Below, piece after piece: positions 17,807 through 27,592 of a stretch of DNA of 64,000 nucleotides; the stretch's first letter is position 1; each line of letters begins with the position of its first letter. Source of the DNA: Thalassospira sp. ER-Se-21-Dark (GTDB lineage Bacteria > Pseudomonadota > Alphaproteobacteria > Rhodospirillales > Thalassospiraceae); contig NZ_VDEZ01000001.1 of assembly GCF_017922435.1 (NCBI RefSeq), forward strand, positions 186,001 through 250,000, in the 5' to 3' direction. A model generated the notes under the pieces. That model did no database searches. It saw only the letters and a program-made list of their open reading frames with translations, and had not been told where the DNA came from. A program made the position numbers and the translations under genes.

Positions 17807-19804
17807 CTATGAAATCGAGCGCATCCTTGCAAGGAAGTTATCGATACGTTCACTTAGACCATCACTTTGACGACCCAGGTTATCGGCCGAGCCACGCACA
17901 TCATCGGCAGCCTCGGTGGTTTCTGCCACCGCCGCCGAAACCCCCTGCATGGCGTTCGAGATTTCGGTGGTTGCCGATGCGGCCTGTTCGACATTCTGGG
18001 AAATCTCGCTGGTTGCAACGGTCTGTTGTTCGACGGCAGCGGCCACCGCAGATGCTCGTTCGCTGATATCCTTGATCATCTGAACGATGCTATCAATCGC
18101 ATCGACGGCCGATTGTGTCGCTTGCTGGATATCATTGATCTGGCTTGAAATGTCCTCGGTCGCCTTGGCGGTCTGATTGGCAAGGTTTTTAACCTCGCTG
18201 GCAACCACGGCAAAGCCCTTGCCAGCATCACCGGCACGGGCGGCTTCGATCGTGGCGTTCAGAGCCAGAAGGTTGGTTTGTTCGGCGATATCGCTGATCA
18301 GATTGATGACTTCGCCAATGCGGACTGCGGCCGCATTCAGGCCCTGAATGTCATCGTTGGTTGTCTGGGCACGATCACTTGCCGTTGCCGCCATTTTCGA
18401 AGTATCGCTGATCTGCCCAGCAATCTCGTGGATTGAGGCCGAAAGCTCCGTCGCCGCCGTTGCAACAAGTTGCACGTTTGACGATGCTTCTTCACTGCCC
18501 GCAGAAACGGTTGTCGACTGTTCATTTGCTGTGGCCGCACTGTTACGCAAAACTTCGGAAACAGAGTGCAGCTGCTGAACCGCAGTCCCCACTTCGCTCA
18601 TCATTGCGACGACATCATCGTCAAATTCGCGAATGTGCTGTTCCTGCTTTTCAATGCGCTGGCGCTGTTTTTCGTCAAGTTCGCGTTGCTGGGTTTCAAG
18701 CTTTTGCCGCTCCAGACCGTTTTCGCGGAAGACAACCACAGACCGGCCCATTTCGCCAATTTCATCCTTGCGGTCGGCTTCATCCAGTTTGACGTCAAAG
18801 TCGTTCTTGGCCAACCGGGCCATCTTGTCGGTCAACCCGGTGATGGCCCGCACGATGGCACGCGCAAGAACCATCGACATCAGGATCATGATGATCGCAC
18901 CGGCGATAAAGATCGCAAACGTAACCTGAACCCCGCTATGAGCGATTTGTTCGGCGCGTTGTTGCATGTTTTCGGCAACGGTCCGGACTTCATTGCCCAA
19001 TGTTTCCAGAACCGGCTCGACGGCGGCGTAATATGCGCTGAGGCGTTCCAGGGATTCTTCACGTTCAAGAACAGCATCGGCAAGGGTTTTGAAATCCGCC
19101 AGATATGAGTCCATCAGCTTGCCAAGCTGCTGTTTCTTTTCATCCTGAATGCTGCCAGCGCGCTCAAGCGCAGCCGAGAACTGCTTGGAAGTTGCTTCGA
19201 CACTTTCGACATAGGCCGGATCCAGACGGGCAAGAAAATCCTTTTCATCGCGGCGCATCTGTAAAACGGCAATCGAGAGGTCCTTGGTGCCACTCAGTCC
19301 CAGCATCGCCTCGAGCTTGGCCACTTCTGCCAAAGCAGTTTCGACTTCGGATGCAGCACTGCGCATTTCGCCAAGCAAGCCCGAACTCTCGTCCAGACCA
19401 ACCTTGCGCTGCAATTCAACGACAGTGGCGAATTCCGACACATAATTATCGACGGCTGTCTGAACCTGCTCGACCTGCTCAAGAAGGCTCCCAAGTTCTT
19501 CACGCCCGGAAAGCTCTTCCAGACCGGCCCGGATTTGTGCGGCGGCTTCGGCGTGGGCAGTGACATATTCCTCGCTTCGTCGAATAACAAAATCTTTTTC
19601 GTGGCGACGTGCATCGAGGAACGCACGCGATACAATGCTTACCGTCTGGGAATCCTCACTCGCAGCCTTGGCGATCAATTGCGCGGATTGGCGCTGTTGA
19701 TCGGCGACGAATTGTGTGATCCCGACAATGGCGAAAATCACCAGAGCAACGATGCTCAGCAGCGAGATCTGGTAAACCAGCTTCATTCGCGACAAGAAAG
19801 ACAT
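17807..19804 (-). CDS. Methyl-accepting chemotaxis protein with HBM-like sensor domain (copy 2)
   Basis: A 665-residue paralogue of the gene just downstream, with the same architecture: N-terminal membrane segment, helical sensor with [11 protein letters not shown] (about 63) and [10 protein letters not shown] (about 182), second membrane segment, HAMP and signalling domain. The signalling halves of the two proteins are nearly the same over long stretches, while the periplasmic halves are only distantly alike. That is expected after duplication followed by divergence of ligand preference. I chose the ATG at 19804 ([12 protein letters not shown]) rather than 19819 by comparison with the paralogue. 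No CheR-tethering tail is present. Confidence 0.9.
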   Translation of the reverse strand: MSFLSRMKLVYQISLLSIVALVIFAIVGITQFVADQQRQSAQLIAKAASEDSQTVSIVSRAFLDARRHEKDFVIRRSEEYVTAHAEAAAQIRAGLEELSGREELGSLLEQVEQVQTAVDNYVSEFATVVELQRKVGLDESSGLLGEMRSAASEVETALAEVAKLEAMLGLSGTKDLSIAVLQMRRDEKDFLARLDPAYVESVEATSKQFSAALERAGSIQDEKKQQLGKLMDSYLADFKTLADAVLEREESLERLSAYYAAVEPVLETLGNEVRTVAENMQQRAEQIAHSGVQVTFAIFIAGAIIMILMSMVLARAIVRAITGLTDKMARLAKNDFDVKLDEADRKDEIGEMGRSVVVFRENGLERQKLETQQRELDEKQRQRIEKQEQHIREFDDDVVAMMSEVGTAVQQLHSVSEVLRNSAATANEQSTTVSAGSEEASSNVQLVATAATELSASIHEIAGQISDTSKMAATASDRAQTTNDDIQGLNAAAVRIGEVINLISDIAEQTNLLALNATIEAARAGDAGKGFAVVASEVKNLANQTAKATEDISSQINDIQQATQSAVDAIDSIVQMIKDISERASAVAAAVEQQTVATSEISQNVEQAASATTEISNAMQGVSAAVAETTEAADDVRGSADNLGRQSDGLSERIDNFLARMRSIS

Positions 19805-20074
19805 GCTTCCACCCCTCATTTTCCGGTTCTTGGTTTTATATTTTGTTTTTCAGAACCATAAAACATTCTACCATCAGTAGATATATAAAGACTAAAGTAT
19901 AGACTAATTACTAATTGCCTCTACCTTTGGCGAAAATTCCCGCAAATTAGGTCATTTCTTTTCATCATCTGCGCACTATGTTTGTGCTTTGCGCGGGCAT
20001 TGGTACTGATTAGTCACCTGTCCATTCAGCCAATCGACCGCACCGGATTACAACAAACAGGATGAAGATCACCC

Positions 20075-20812
20075 ATGAGCATCTGGGGCAAAATTATTGG
20101 CGGAACCGCAGGCTTTGCCCTGGGCGGACCATTGGGTGCAATTCTTGGCGCGGCGGCCGGTCATGTCGTTGACAAGATCAAAAGCAATGCACGCGGGCCG
20201 CAAATTGGCGGGCATGATCCCCGCCAGATCGCTTTTGCAACCGGTGTGGTCGTGCTGGCCGCCAAGATGGCGAAGGTAGACGGCCATGTCAGCCGCGATG
20301 AAGTAAACGCCTTCAAACGCGTGTTCCATATCCCGCCGGGCGAAGAAAAGAATGTCGGCCGCATCTTTGACATGGCGCGATCATCGTCAGACGGGTTTGA
20401 GGTCTATGCCCATCAGATGGCCACCATGTTTCGCGGTGAACGGGCGATCCTTGAAGGTGTGCTTGAGGCGCTTTATCAAATCGCCATGGCCGACGGCGAA
20501 CTGCACCCGGCCGAACAGGACTACCTTAAAAAGGTCGCCCATATCTTTGGCTTTGCCGAGGTCGACTTTGAACGGGTTCATCATGCCTTCACCGCATCAA
20601 ATGGCCCCGATCCCTATGAACAGCTTGGTCTGACCCGTGATGCCAGTGACGATGACCTGAAATCGGCCCATCGGAAACTGTCGCGCGAAAATCATCCCGA
20701 CACCCTGATGGCCAAGGGCATGCCGCCGGAATTCATCGAACAGGCCAACGAAAAGATGGCGCGGATCAATGCGGCCTGGGATCAAATCCGCAAAGAACGC
20801 GGTATCCGCTAG
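20075..20812 (+). CDS. djlA: DjlA-like TerB/DnaJ co-chaperone
   Basis: A 245-residue protein with three parts. A glycine-rich hydrophobic N-terminus (about 5-32) probably anchors it in the inner membrane. A TerB-like helical domain follows (about 55-160; KMAKVDGHVSRDEVNAFK and AMADGELHPAEQDYL). A C-terminal J domain (about 178-243) has the DnaK-stimulating HPD at 207-209. DjlA activates DnaK at the membrane and is tied to envelope stress and capsule signalling in E. coli. It is transcribed away from the chemoreceptors across a 270-bp AT-rich gap and is followed by uup after 123 bp. Confidence 0.88.
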   Translation: MSIWGKIIGGTAGFALGGPLGAILGAAAGHVVDKIKSNARGPQIGGHDPRQIAFATGVVVLAAKMAKVDGHVSRDEVNAFKRVFHIPPGEEKNVGRIFDMARSSSDGFEVYAHQMATMFRGERAILEGVLEALYQIAMADGELHPAEQDYLKKVAHIFGFAEVDFERVHHAFTASNGPDPYEQLGLTRDASDDDLKSAHRKLSRENHPDTLMAKGMPPEFIEQANEKMARINAAWDQIRKERGIR

Positions 20813-20935
20813 CGCGTTCGATCTTCGCGATTATCTCTGTCAAAGTTGATTTCCCTTGCAACGGTGCCCGAATTGCTGTTTGCAGGGGGCCGGTCACTGT
20901 GACCCTGTTTTATTTTCAAACTTGTCGGTTTTTCC

Positions 20936-22759
20936 ATGGCGCCACCGCTGATCAATATTAATGACATTCACCTGACCTTTGGCGGGAATGATCTGTTTTC
21001 TGATGTGTCATTTGCCATTGGCGACCGTGACCGCCTGTGCCTTGTCGGGCGCAATGGCGGCGGCAAATCGACATTGTTAAAAATCATCGCCGGTGAAATC
21101 GAACCCGATGGCGGGGAACGCTTTGTTCAGCCGGGCTGCAAGGTGGCCTACCTTAATCAGGAACCGAAATTTGACGGCTATGACACGGTCGAGGATTTTG
21201 TGCTTTCGGCCCTTGATGACCATGAACAGGATTATGCCTATCGATCCGACATGTTGCTGGCATCGGTTGATATTGATCCGAAGTCGGACCCAAAACAGCT
21301 TTCGGGTGGTGAAGGCCGCCGGGCCGCGATTGCGCGTGCGCTGATTGCCGATCCGCAGGTTCTGTTACTTGACGAGCCAACCAACCACCTTGATTTGCCG
21401 ACAATTGAATGGCTTGAAGGCGAAATCAAGAATTTCCGCGGTGCCGTTGTGGTGATCTCGCACGACCGTGCATTCCTCAATGCCGTATCGAATGGTGTGC
21501 TGTGGCTTGATCGCGGTGTGATGCATCAGGGTGCGATCAACTTTTCCCAGTTCGAGGAATGGTCCGAGGAAATCTATCGCAAGGAAGCCGAGGAACGTGC
21601 CAAGCTTGATAAACTGATTGCGCAGGAAACCGTCTGGTCGGTGCAGGGCATTTCAGCCCGCCGCAAACGGAACCAGGGCCGTCTGCACCGTCTTTATGAC
21701 ATGCGCACCCAGCGTTCCCAACAGGTTGACCGCATCGGCAACGTGTCGCTTGCGGCCGATGCCGGCGAGACATCCGGCAAGGTCGTGATCGAAGCGACCG
21801 ATATCGCGAAATCATTTGGCGACCGTCAGATCATCGCGGACTTCTCGACCCGTATTTTGCGTGGCGACAAGGTCGGCATTATCGGCCCGAACGGGGCCGG
21901 TAAAACCACGCTTTTGAAAATGCTGACCGGCCAGATCGAACCTGACAGCGGCACGATCAAGATCGGCACCAACCTTAATCCAAGCTATTTCGATCAGAAA
22001 CGCGCCGCCCTTGATGACAGCAAGACCCTTTGGGATACGCTATGTGATGTTGGTGGCGATCAGGTCATGGTGCGCGGCAATCCGCGCCATGTGGTCAGCT
22101 ATCTGCGTGATTTCCTGTTTGATGAAAAACAGGCGCGAAGCCCGGTTGGCGCGCTTTCTGGCGGTGAACGCAATCGGCTGTTGCTGGCCAAACAATTGGC
22201 CAAACCGACCAACCTTCTGATCATGGATGAGCCGACCAACGATCTGGATATGGATACGCTGGATCTGCTTCAGGAAATGCTGAGCGACTATGAAGGCACG
22301 CTTCTTCTGGTCAGCCACGATCGTGACTTCCTTGATCGCGTGGTGACATCATCCATCGTTATGGAAGGTGATGGGACTGCCATCGAATATGCCGGTGGTT
22401 ATTCCGATTACATCGCCCAACGCAGACTTTCGCGCGCCGAGGCCGCCAAGGAAGAAAAGGCCGCGGCCAAACAGGTCAAAAAGGCCGCACAGGCATCTGC
22501 ACCGAAATCAAAACCGACAGGCAAGCTGAGCTATAAGGATCAGCGCGAATACGACAATCTGCCTGCTGCGATGGCCAAACTGGAAGCGGAAATCGCCACC
22601 CTTGAGGATGCGCTTTCTGACAGCAGCCTGTTCACCAAGGACCCGAACGGTTTCCAGAAAAAGGTGGATCGCCTTGATGCTGCGCGTTCGGAGCTTGAAG
22701 CATCCGAGGAACGCTGGCTGGAACTTGAAATGCTGCGCGAAGAACTTGGTCAGGGCTGA
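20936..22759 (+). CDS. uup: ABC-F family ATPase, Uup-like
   Basis: The 607-residue protein has two ABC ATPase domains and no membrane segments. Domain 1 has Walker A GRNGGGKST (about 38-46), signature LSGGEGRRAAIARAL and LLLDEPTNHLD. Domain 2 has Walker A GPNGAGKTT (about 316), signature LSGGERNRLLLAKQL and LIMDEPTNDLD. A charged linker rich in Ala/Lys and a C-terminal coiled-coil (about 540-605) follow, the Uup-specific extension. ABC-F proteins act on the ribosome; Uup also affects DNA repair intermediates and transposon excision in E. coli. Uup rather than EttA is chosen because of the C-terminal coiled coil. Confidence 0.88.
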   Translation: MAPPLININDIHLTFGGNDLFSDVSFAIGDRDRLCLVGRNGGGKSTLLKIIAGEIEPDGGERFVQPGCKVAYLNQEPKFDGYDTVEDFVLSALDDHEQDYAYRSDMLLASVDIDPKSDPKQLSGGEGRRAAIARALIADPQVLLLDEPTNHLDLPTIEWLEGEIKNFRGAVVVISHDRAFLNAVSNGVLWLDRGVMHQGAINFSQFEEWSEEIYRKEAEERAKLDKLIAQETVWSVQGISARRKRNQGRLHRLYDMRTQRSQQVDRIGNVSLAADAGETSGKVVIEATDIAKSFGDRQIIADFSTRILRGDKVGIIGPNGAGKTTLLKMLTGQIEPDSGTIKIGTNLNPSYFDQKRAALDDSKTLWDTLCDVGGDQVMVRGNPRHVVSYLRDFLFDEKQARSPVGALSGGERNRLLLAKQLAKPTNLLIMDEPTNDLDMDTLDLLQEMLSDYEGTLLLVSHDRDFLDRVVTSSIVMEGDGTAIEYAGGYSDYIAQRRLSRAEAAKEEKAAAKQVKKAAQASAPKSKPTGKLSYKDQREYDNLPAAMAKLEAEIATLEDALSDSSLFTKDPNGFQKKVDRLDAARSELEASEERWLELEMLREELGQG

Positions 22760-22792
22760 CCAAGCTTACGCGAATTTCAAGACAGTTTAGGC

Positions 22793-22821
22793 ATGAGTTG
22801 AAAACAACTCATTTGTGCTTT
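22793..22821 (+). terminator. Probable terminator after uup
   Basis: ATGAGTTG (22793-22800) and CAACTCAT (22805-22812) form an 8-bp stem with an AAAA loop, followed by TTGTGCTTT. The T-run is interrupted, so termination may be partial. Confidence 0.55.
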
Positions 22822-22937
22822 GGGCTGAAACATCGGATCAAGGGACTGGAACCCGTCTAAAAAAACTTGGGCGGGTGTGCGTATCTATCTGATATTCTTG
22901 GGGTCATTATTGTCCCTTATTGCCGAAAGGCCCCGCC

Positions 22938-23810
22938 ATGCCGATCAAAGCCGTAATTATGGCCTTTTCCGTCGCCGTCATTTGGGGCGTGAACATGCTG
23001 ACCGTCAAAGGGGCGGTTGGTGAAATCCCGCCTTTCATCCTGACAGCAATGCGTTTTGCGGCTGTGGCGATCCTGTTGATCCCGTTTACCCAAGTTCCGC
23101 GCGGCCGTTTTGGCAAGCTCGCCCTGATTTCGGTTACCTTTGGCGGTCTTCATTTCGGGGTTCTGTTCTATGCCCTGTCGATGATTGATGCCGGGCCGGT
23201 TGCCATCATCATTCTTTTGGGCGTGCCGTTTTCATCGATGCTTGCGACCTATTTCTTTAATGACCGGCTGGGCTGGAAACGGCTTTCGGGTATGGCGCTG
23301 GCCTTTATCGGTGTCACCATCATGTTCTGGGACCCGACCATGACCGAGCTGCAATTACCGCTATTGTTGGTCGTGTTTGCATCCTTCATGTGGGCGGTTG
23401 CTAATGTCATGATCAAGAAGCTTGGCGACATTGATACCTTTCAGCTGAATGGCTGGATGGCGCTGATGGCGGCCCCGCAACTGCTGATCATGTCCCTGAT
23501 CTTTGAGCCGAACGGGTTTGAAGCGGTGATGAACGCGAGCTGGGTGGCTTATGCAAACCTTGCCTTTACGGTCGTGATGTCATCGATTGTGGCTTATGGC
23601 TTCTGGTATCATTTGCTGAAGACGCAGGATGTGAACGTTGTTGTGCCCTGGACCCTTTTGGCACCGGTGATCAGCGTGATGGGTTCGTTCCTTGTGTTTG
23701 ACGAGCCGTTTTCGCTGCTTAAAATCATTGGTGGCACAGTCGTTCTGTGCGGTGTCGCGGTCATCATGCTGCGCAAGCCGGTTCAACGCAAAGCACAGGG
23801 AATGGATTGA
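22938..23810 (+). CDS. EamA/DMT family transporter
   Basis: From the ATG at 22938 it has 290 residues and about ten predicted membrane segments arranged as two EamA repeats. The N-terminal FSVAVIWGVNMLTVKGAVGEIPPFILTAMRF and the C-terminal VPWTLLAPVISVMGSFLVFDEPFS are typical repeat signatures. Such proteins export amino acids or other metabolites; this one resembles the YedA/RhaT-like O-acetylserine exporter branch but no substrate can be set. GAAAGG seven bases before 22938 makes this start better than the ATG at 22920. The following amidase gene starts within a few bases of its stop codon. Confidence 0.85.
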   Translation: MPIKAVIMAFSVAVIWGVNMLTVKGAVGEIPPFILTAMRFAAVAILLIPFTQVPRGRFGKLALISVTFGGLHFGVLFYALSMIDAGPVAIIILLGVPFSSMLATYFFNDRLGWKRLSGMALAFIGVTIMFWDPTMTELQLPLLLVVFASFMWAVANVMIKKLGDIDTFQLNGWMALMAAPQLLIMSLIFEPNGFEAVMNASWVAYANLAFTVVMSSIVAYGFWYHLLKTQDVNVVVPWTLLAPVISVMGSFLVFDEPFSLLKIIGGTVVLCGVAVIMLRKPVQRKAQGMD

Positions 23811-23815
23811 TCCGC

Positions 23816-24568
23816 ATGGGGGAAAAGATCACCAGAACGCGATCAGCGGGAAACATCATTTCCCATCCCTCCCCCAATTCTGGTGATCGTCCGGAGGGTT
23901 GCCCGATTGATATTCTCGTCCTGCATTACACCGGCATGCAATCGGGTGCCTCGGCACTTGAACGGCTTTGTGATCCGGAAAGCTCGGTATCCAGCCATTA
24001 CCTGATCGAGGAAGATGGCCGTATCTTTCAGCTGGTTGATGAAGAAAAGCGCGCCTGGCACGCCGGGCTTGGCATCTGGCAAGACTGCCAAGATGTGAAC
24101 TCCCACTCCATCGGGATCGAAATCGTCAATCCGGGACATGAATATGGCTATCGCCCGTTTCCGGAAATCCAGATCCAATCCGTTATAGATCTGACGCAAG
24201 ACATCCTCAAACGCCATGAGATCCCCGCCAGCCGCATCATCGCCCATTCCGATATGGCCCCAAACCGCAAGGAAGATCCGGGTGAACTGTTCCCGTGGCA
24301 GCAACTGGCCGAAAACGGCATTGGATTGTGGCCCGGATGCCATGGCGTTGCTGAAATCAGTTCCGGCATTTCCGGCACAGCTGTCAGCCCGGATGAGTTT
24401 TATCGACTGCTTCAGGCGATTGGCTATGGTCCGGCAGACAGCGACGAAGATACAGACAAACGCACCATCGCGTTCCAACGTCATTGGCGGCAAAACGACA
24501 TTTCAGGCAATGTTGATGGCGAATGCATTGCCATTGCCAAGGTCCTTGCCAATGCGATCACCCGCTAG
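23816..24568 (+). CDS. N-acetylmuramoyl-L-alanine amidase (AmpD/AmiD type) with peptidoglycan-binding domain
   Basis: A 250-residue zinc amidase_2 protein that should cleave the bond between MurNAc and L-Ala. The zinc-ligand and active-site regions are LVLHYTGMQSGASALERL near residue 37, NSHSIGIEIVNPG near 97 and IIAHSDMAPNRKEDPGELFPW near 140. A PG_binding_1-like domain (EFYRLLQAIGYG to the C-terminus) follows. No signal peptide is evident, so it may act on recycled muropeptides in the cytosol. The start is uncertain: ATG at 23816 has little Shine-Dalgarno, whereas TTG at 23807, overlapping the EamA stop codon, is preceded by AGGGAA. Coupling to the EamA gene is likely either way. Confidence 0.87.
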   Translation: MGEKITRTRSAGNIISHPSPNSGDRPEGCPIDILVLHYTGMQSGASALERLCDPESSVSSHYLIEEDGRIFQLVDEEKRAWHAGLGIWQDCQDVNSHSIGIEIVNPGHEYGYRPFPEIQIQSVIDLTQDILKRHEIPASRIIAHSDMAPNRKEDPGELFPWQQLAENGIGLWPGCHGVAEISSGISGTAVSPDEFYRLLQAIGYGPADSDEDTDKRTIAFQRHWRQNDISGNVDGECIAIAKVLANAITR

Positions 24569-24593
24569 GCATCCCTGCCCACACTGCTTTTTC

Positions 24594-24622
24594 TTGACGC
24601 CACCATGGATGTGACCTACATC
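24594..24622 (+). promoter_or_regulatory. Promoter of rnpB
   Basis: TTGACG (24594-24599) and TACATC (24617-24622) are 17 bases apart, and the expected start point about seven bases later falls at 24629, exactly where the RNase P RNA P1 helix begins. The -10 is weak (3 of 6), which is usual in alphaproteobacteria. Confidence 0.6.
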
Positions 24623-24628
24623 CCGATC

Positions 24629-25022
<394 letters not shown>

Positions 25023-25045
25023 ATTATCATTTCAGACAGAAAAAA

Positions 25046-25071
25046 GGCGATGACCGTTTCCCGTCATCGCC
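25046..25071 (-). terminator. Terminator between rnpB and the PPOX gene
   Basis: GGCGATGAC (25046-25054) and GTCATCGCC (25063-25071) form a perfect 9-bp stem. On the minus strand it is followed by TTTTTTCTG, making it a good terminator for the PPOX flavoprotein gene; on the plus strand it could help end rnpB but has no T-run. Confidence 0.8.
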
Positions 25072-25103
25072 CGGATCAAATGCGTTCAATCATGAACAGC
25101 AGA

Positions 25104-25724
25104 TCAGCCGCGCTCGGCAATAGATTGCGCGAAATACTTGTCTACTTCTTCCTGCGTGCTTTCGGGGATATCGGACGCTGTCTGATCCTTGATCATCTTG
25201 CCCAAGGTCGGAAGCGTTTTGCGTTCGATCCGGGTTTCCGGATCCCACAGCTTGGAACGCATCAGTGCCTTTGCGCAATGCAGGAAGGCTTCCTCGACCG
25301 TGATCTTGATCGCGGTAATCGGTGCCTTGGGCGTATCGGTAAACAGCCCCAGCAAAGCCGGGTCGGTGCTGATTTCGGCAACACCATTGATGCGCAGCGT
25401 TTCGTTCACGCCCGGCACGAAAAACAGCATCCCGACTTTCGGGTTGTCGACAATGTTTGACAGGGTATCGACACGATTGTTTCCCGGACGATCAGGCATG
25501 ACCAGCGTTTTGTCATCAACAACCTTGATGAAACCCGGACCATCACCACGCGGACTGACATCTGCATTACCATTGGTATCTGACGAGGAAATGACCGCAA
25601 AGGGCGCAAGCGAAATGAAGTGCTTGCAGTGCGGATCAAGCGCCGGCAAACATTTGCTGACAGCAAGTCCAAGCGGCTCTCCGTAAATGGCACGGAGCTT
25701 TTCCTGAGTATCGATTTTGGTCAT
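25104..25724 (-). CDS. Pyridoxamine 5'-phosphate oxidase-like (MSMEG_1061-type) flavoprotein
   Basis: A 206-residue protein of the split-barrel FMN-binding (PPOX) fold. Typical segments are HFISLAPFAVISSSDTNGNADVSPRGDGPGFIKV (about 35-68), the FMN-phosphate region LVMPDRPGNNRVDTLSNIVDNPKVGMLFFVPG (about 73-105) and LRINGVAEIS (about 110). The arrangement matches the MSMEG_1061 subfamily of FMN-dependent flavoproteins. Members bind FMN or F420 and their in vivo substrates are mostly unknown; it is unlikely to be the vitamin B6 enzyme PdxH itself. It is followed by a strong terminator facing rnpB. Confidence 0.82.
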   Translation of the reverse strand: MTKIDTQEKLRAIYGEPLGLAVSKCLPALDPHCKHFISLAPFAVISSSDTNGNADVSPRGDGPGFIKVVDDKTLVMPDRPGNNRVDTLSNIVDNPKVGMLFFVPGVNETLRINGVAEISTDPALLGLFTDTPKAPITAIKITVEEAFLHCAKALMRSKLWDPETRIERKTLPTLGKMIKDQTASDIPESTQEEVDKYFAQSIAERG

Positions 25725-25792
25725 TGCAGATTACCTTTGGCGAGAAACGAGGGCAGAAACTGCTTTAGTTGCGAACGCAAGTCAATTGGCGA

Positions 25793-26341
25793 TTAGTCCG
25801 CAATAATTTCCGCGGCTGTTTTCACCGCTGCAAACTCGCCATTCAGGCTGGCGAGTGCAACATCGTGAACCATCTGGGCCGGGAAAACCCGCCCGTCTGG
25901 CAAACTGCGATCAAAGGTCGCACAGGCATCCGCCGCAATGGTGGCATCAAATCCAAGATTGGCCGCCATGCGGGTGGTCGTGTTCACGCAATGATCCGTG
26001 GTTATCCCGCACAGAACCAGTTTCGAAATGCCTTGCGCACGCAGATCGGCCTCAAGGTCCGTGCCGATCAGGGCAGAATTGACGTTCTTTCCATAGACCG
26101 GCTCACCATCCTTGGGCGCAAAACCCGACTTGAAAGCGTTACCGGGATGATCGGGATGCAGGCGCGATTGCGGCTCTGTGGAATTATGCTTGGCATGAAA
26201 CACAGGCCAACCTTTGGCGCGCCAGTGTGCTAACAGTTTTTCGCCGTTGGCTTCGGCGTCGGGGTTATTGCGATTTCCCCAGTAATTGAGGTCATCAAAT
26301 CCCTTCTGCCAATCAATCAGGATCAAGGCGGTCTTGCTCAT
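25793..26341 (-). CDS. Isochorismatase-like cysteine hydrolase
   Basis: A 182-residue single-domain protein of the isochorismatase superfamily. The catalytic triad is readable as Asp10 (LILIDWQKGF), Lys85 (VYGKNVNSAL) and Cys118 (GITTDHCVNTTTRMA). The cis-peptide region before the cysteine (CGITTDHC) is intact. Members hydrolyse amides such as nicotinamide, ureidoacrylate or carbamoyl sarcosine by a covalent thioester route. Nothing in the sequence or neighbours picks one of these. It may share a transcript with the PPOX gene 68 bp downstream. Confidence 0.85.
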   Translation of the reverse strand: MSKTALILIDWQKGFDDLNYWGNRNNPDAEANGEKLLAHWRAKGWPVFHAKHNSTEPQSRLHPDHPGNAFKSGFAPKDGEPVYGKNVNSALIGTDLEADLRAQGISKLVLCGITTDHCVNTTTRMAANLGFDATIAADACATFDRSLPDGRVFPAQMVHDVALASLNGEFAAVKTAAEIIAD

Positions 26342-26436
26342 TTGTGGGGCTCCGATGTCTGGTGAATGTGCCGGTCAATCTAGCAGCGCAAAGACTGTCT
26401 AAAAGGACAGAAGCCCCACGCATTTCGCCATTTGGC

Positions 26437-27498
26437 TTAAAGCCATCCTTTGCGCTTGAAGTACAACAGCGGCAGGACGGCCGACATCACCATCAGGCCG
26501 ATTGCAACCGGATAGCCGAACTTCCACCCCAGTTCCGGCATGAATTCGAAGTTCATGCCATAGATGCTGGCAATCAGGGTCGGCGGCAGGAAGGCGGCGG
26601 CGGCGACCGAGAAGATCTTGATGATATTGTTTTGTTCCAGGCTGATCATGCCAAGTGTCGCATCCAGCAGGAAGGTCACCTTGTTGGCGATGAAATTGGC
26701 GTGCTCGGTAATCGAGACAATATCGCGCGACAGGATCTTGAGCCGCGCCTTGGCATCCTTTTTTAGTCGCGCCTGTGTTGAAAGGAACAATCCCAAGCGA
26801 TGCAGGTTCAAAAGGCTGTCCTTGGCCTTGCCCGACAGGTTACCGGTACGCCCGATCTGACGCAGGGTTTCGCGGTGATCCGCATCCGAGTTCTTCTCGT
26901 CCGGACTGATAAAGACCTGATTGGACAGGCCTTCAAGATCGGTCGCCGTTTGCTCCATCAGGTCGGCAAGTCGATCAACAATCTGTTCAAGCAGACCAAA
27001 CAGAACGGCCTCTGCACTATTGGCAAGCGACGGGCTGCGTTTCACACGCCGGATGAAGGTCTTGAACGGTACTGGATCGGCATAACGCACAGTGATCAGG
27101 GTTTTCTTGACCAGAATAAATGTCACCGCCGTGGTTTGCGGCGCATCGGTGGTTGCCTTGGTCAGAACCGAAACCGTCATGAACAACGCACCGTCTTCGT
27201 CATACAAGCGCGATGACAGTTCGATTTCCTGCATTTCTTCGCGCGTCGGTATTTCAATGCCAAAGCGTTCTTCAATCTCGTGAATTTCGTCAGGCGTCGG
27301 GGCATGCAAATCGACCCAAACCGGAAGGCGCTCGGCCTTGGTCGCAGCCGGTTTGGCGGCAGATTGTTCAGAAGACGTGTTTGCAGCCTCGGTTGCCTGC
27401 CCACTGTCACCGACGGCGCTATCAGAAGCAGCCTGACTGGCGGTACTGCCGCTGTCGGTGTTTGCGCGCACCGGGGCAAAGAATTCGTTGGTGTCCAT
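26437..27498 (-). CDS. corA: CorA family magnesium/cobalt transporter
   Basis: A 353-residue CorA homologue. The long cytoplasmic N-terminal part includes a low-complexity Ser/Ala/Glu-rich leader (about 1-55) that is unusual for CorA, then the alpha/beta domain (about 60-200) and the long stalk helix. At the C-terminus are two membrane helices with the selectivity-filter motif GMN at 314-316 (IYGMNFEFMPELGW) and the positively charged tail KRKGWL. CorA forms a pentameric channel for magnesium. The divalent specificity (Mg or Co, Ni; ZntB-like Zn) is not fixed by the sequence, but GMN with MPEL favours CorA. Confidence 0.9.
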   Translation of the reverse strand: MDTNEFFAPVRANTDSGSTASQAASDSAVGDSGQATEAANTSSEQSAAKPAATKAERLPVWVDLHAPTPDEIHEIEERFGIEIPTREEMQEIELSSRLYDEDGALFMTVSVLTKATTDAPQTTAVTFILVKKTLITVRYADPVPFKTFIRRVKRSPSLANSAEAVLFGLLEQIVDRLADLMEQTATDLEGLSNQVFISPDEKNSDADHRETLRQIGRTGNLSGKAKDSLLNLHRLGLFLSTQARLKKDAKARLKILSRDIVSITEHANFIANKVTFLLDATLGMISLEQNNIIKIFSVAAAAFLPPTLIASIYGMNFEFMPELGWKFGYPVAIGLMVMSAVLPLLYFKRKGWL

Positions 27499-27592
27499 GA
27501 GCCTCTCCGTCTCTTCCGGCTTGCCGATGGTTACGGATGCCAGTTTATTGAATGCTTGTCATGTGATGAATGCGTTTCCAAGCAACGCAGCC

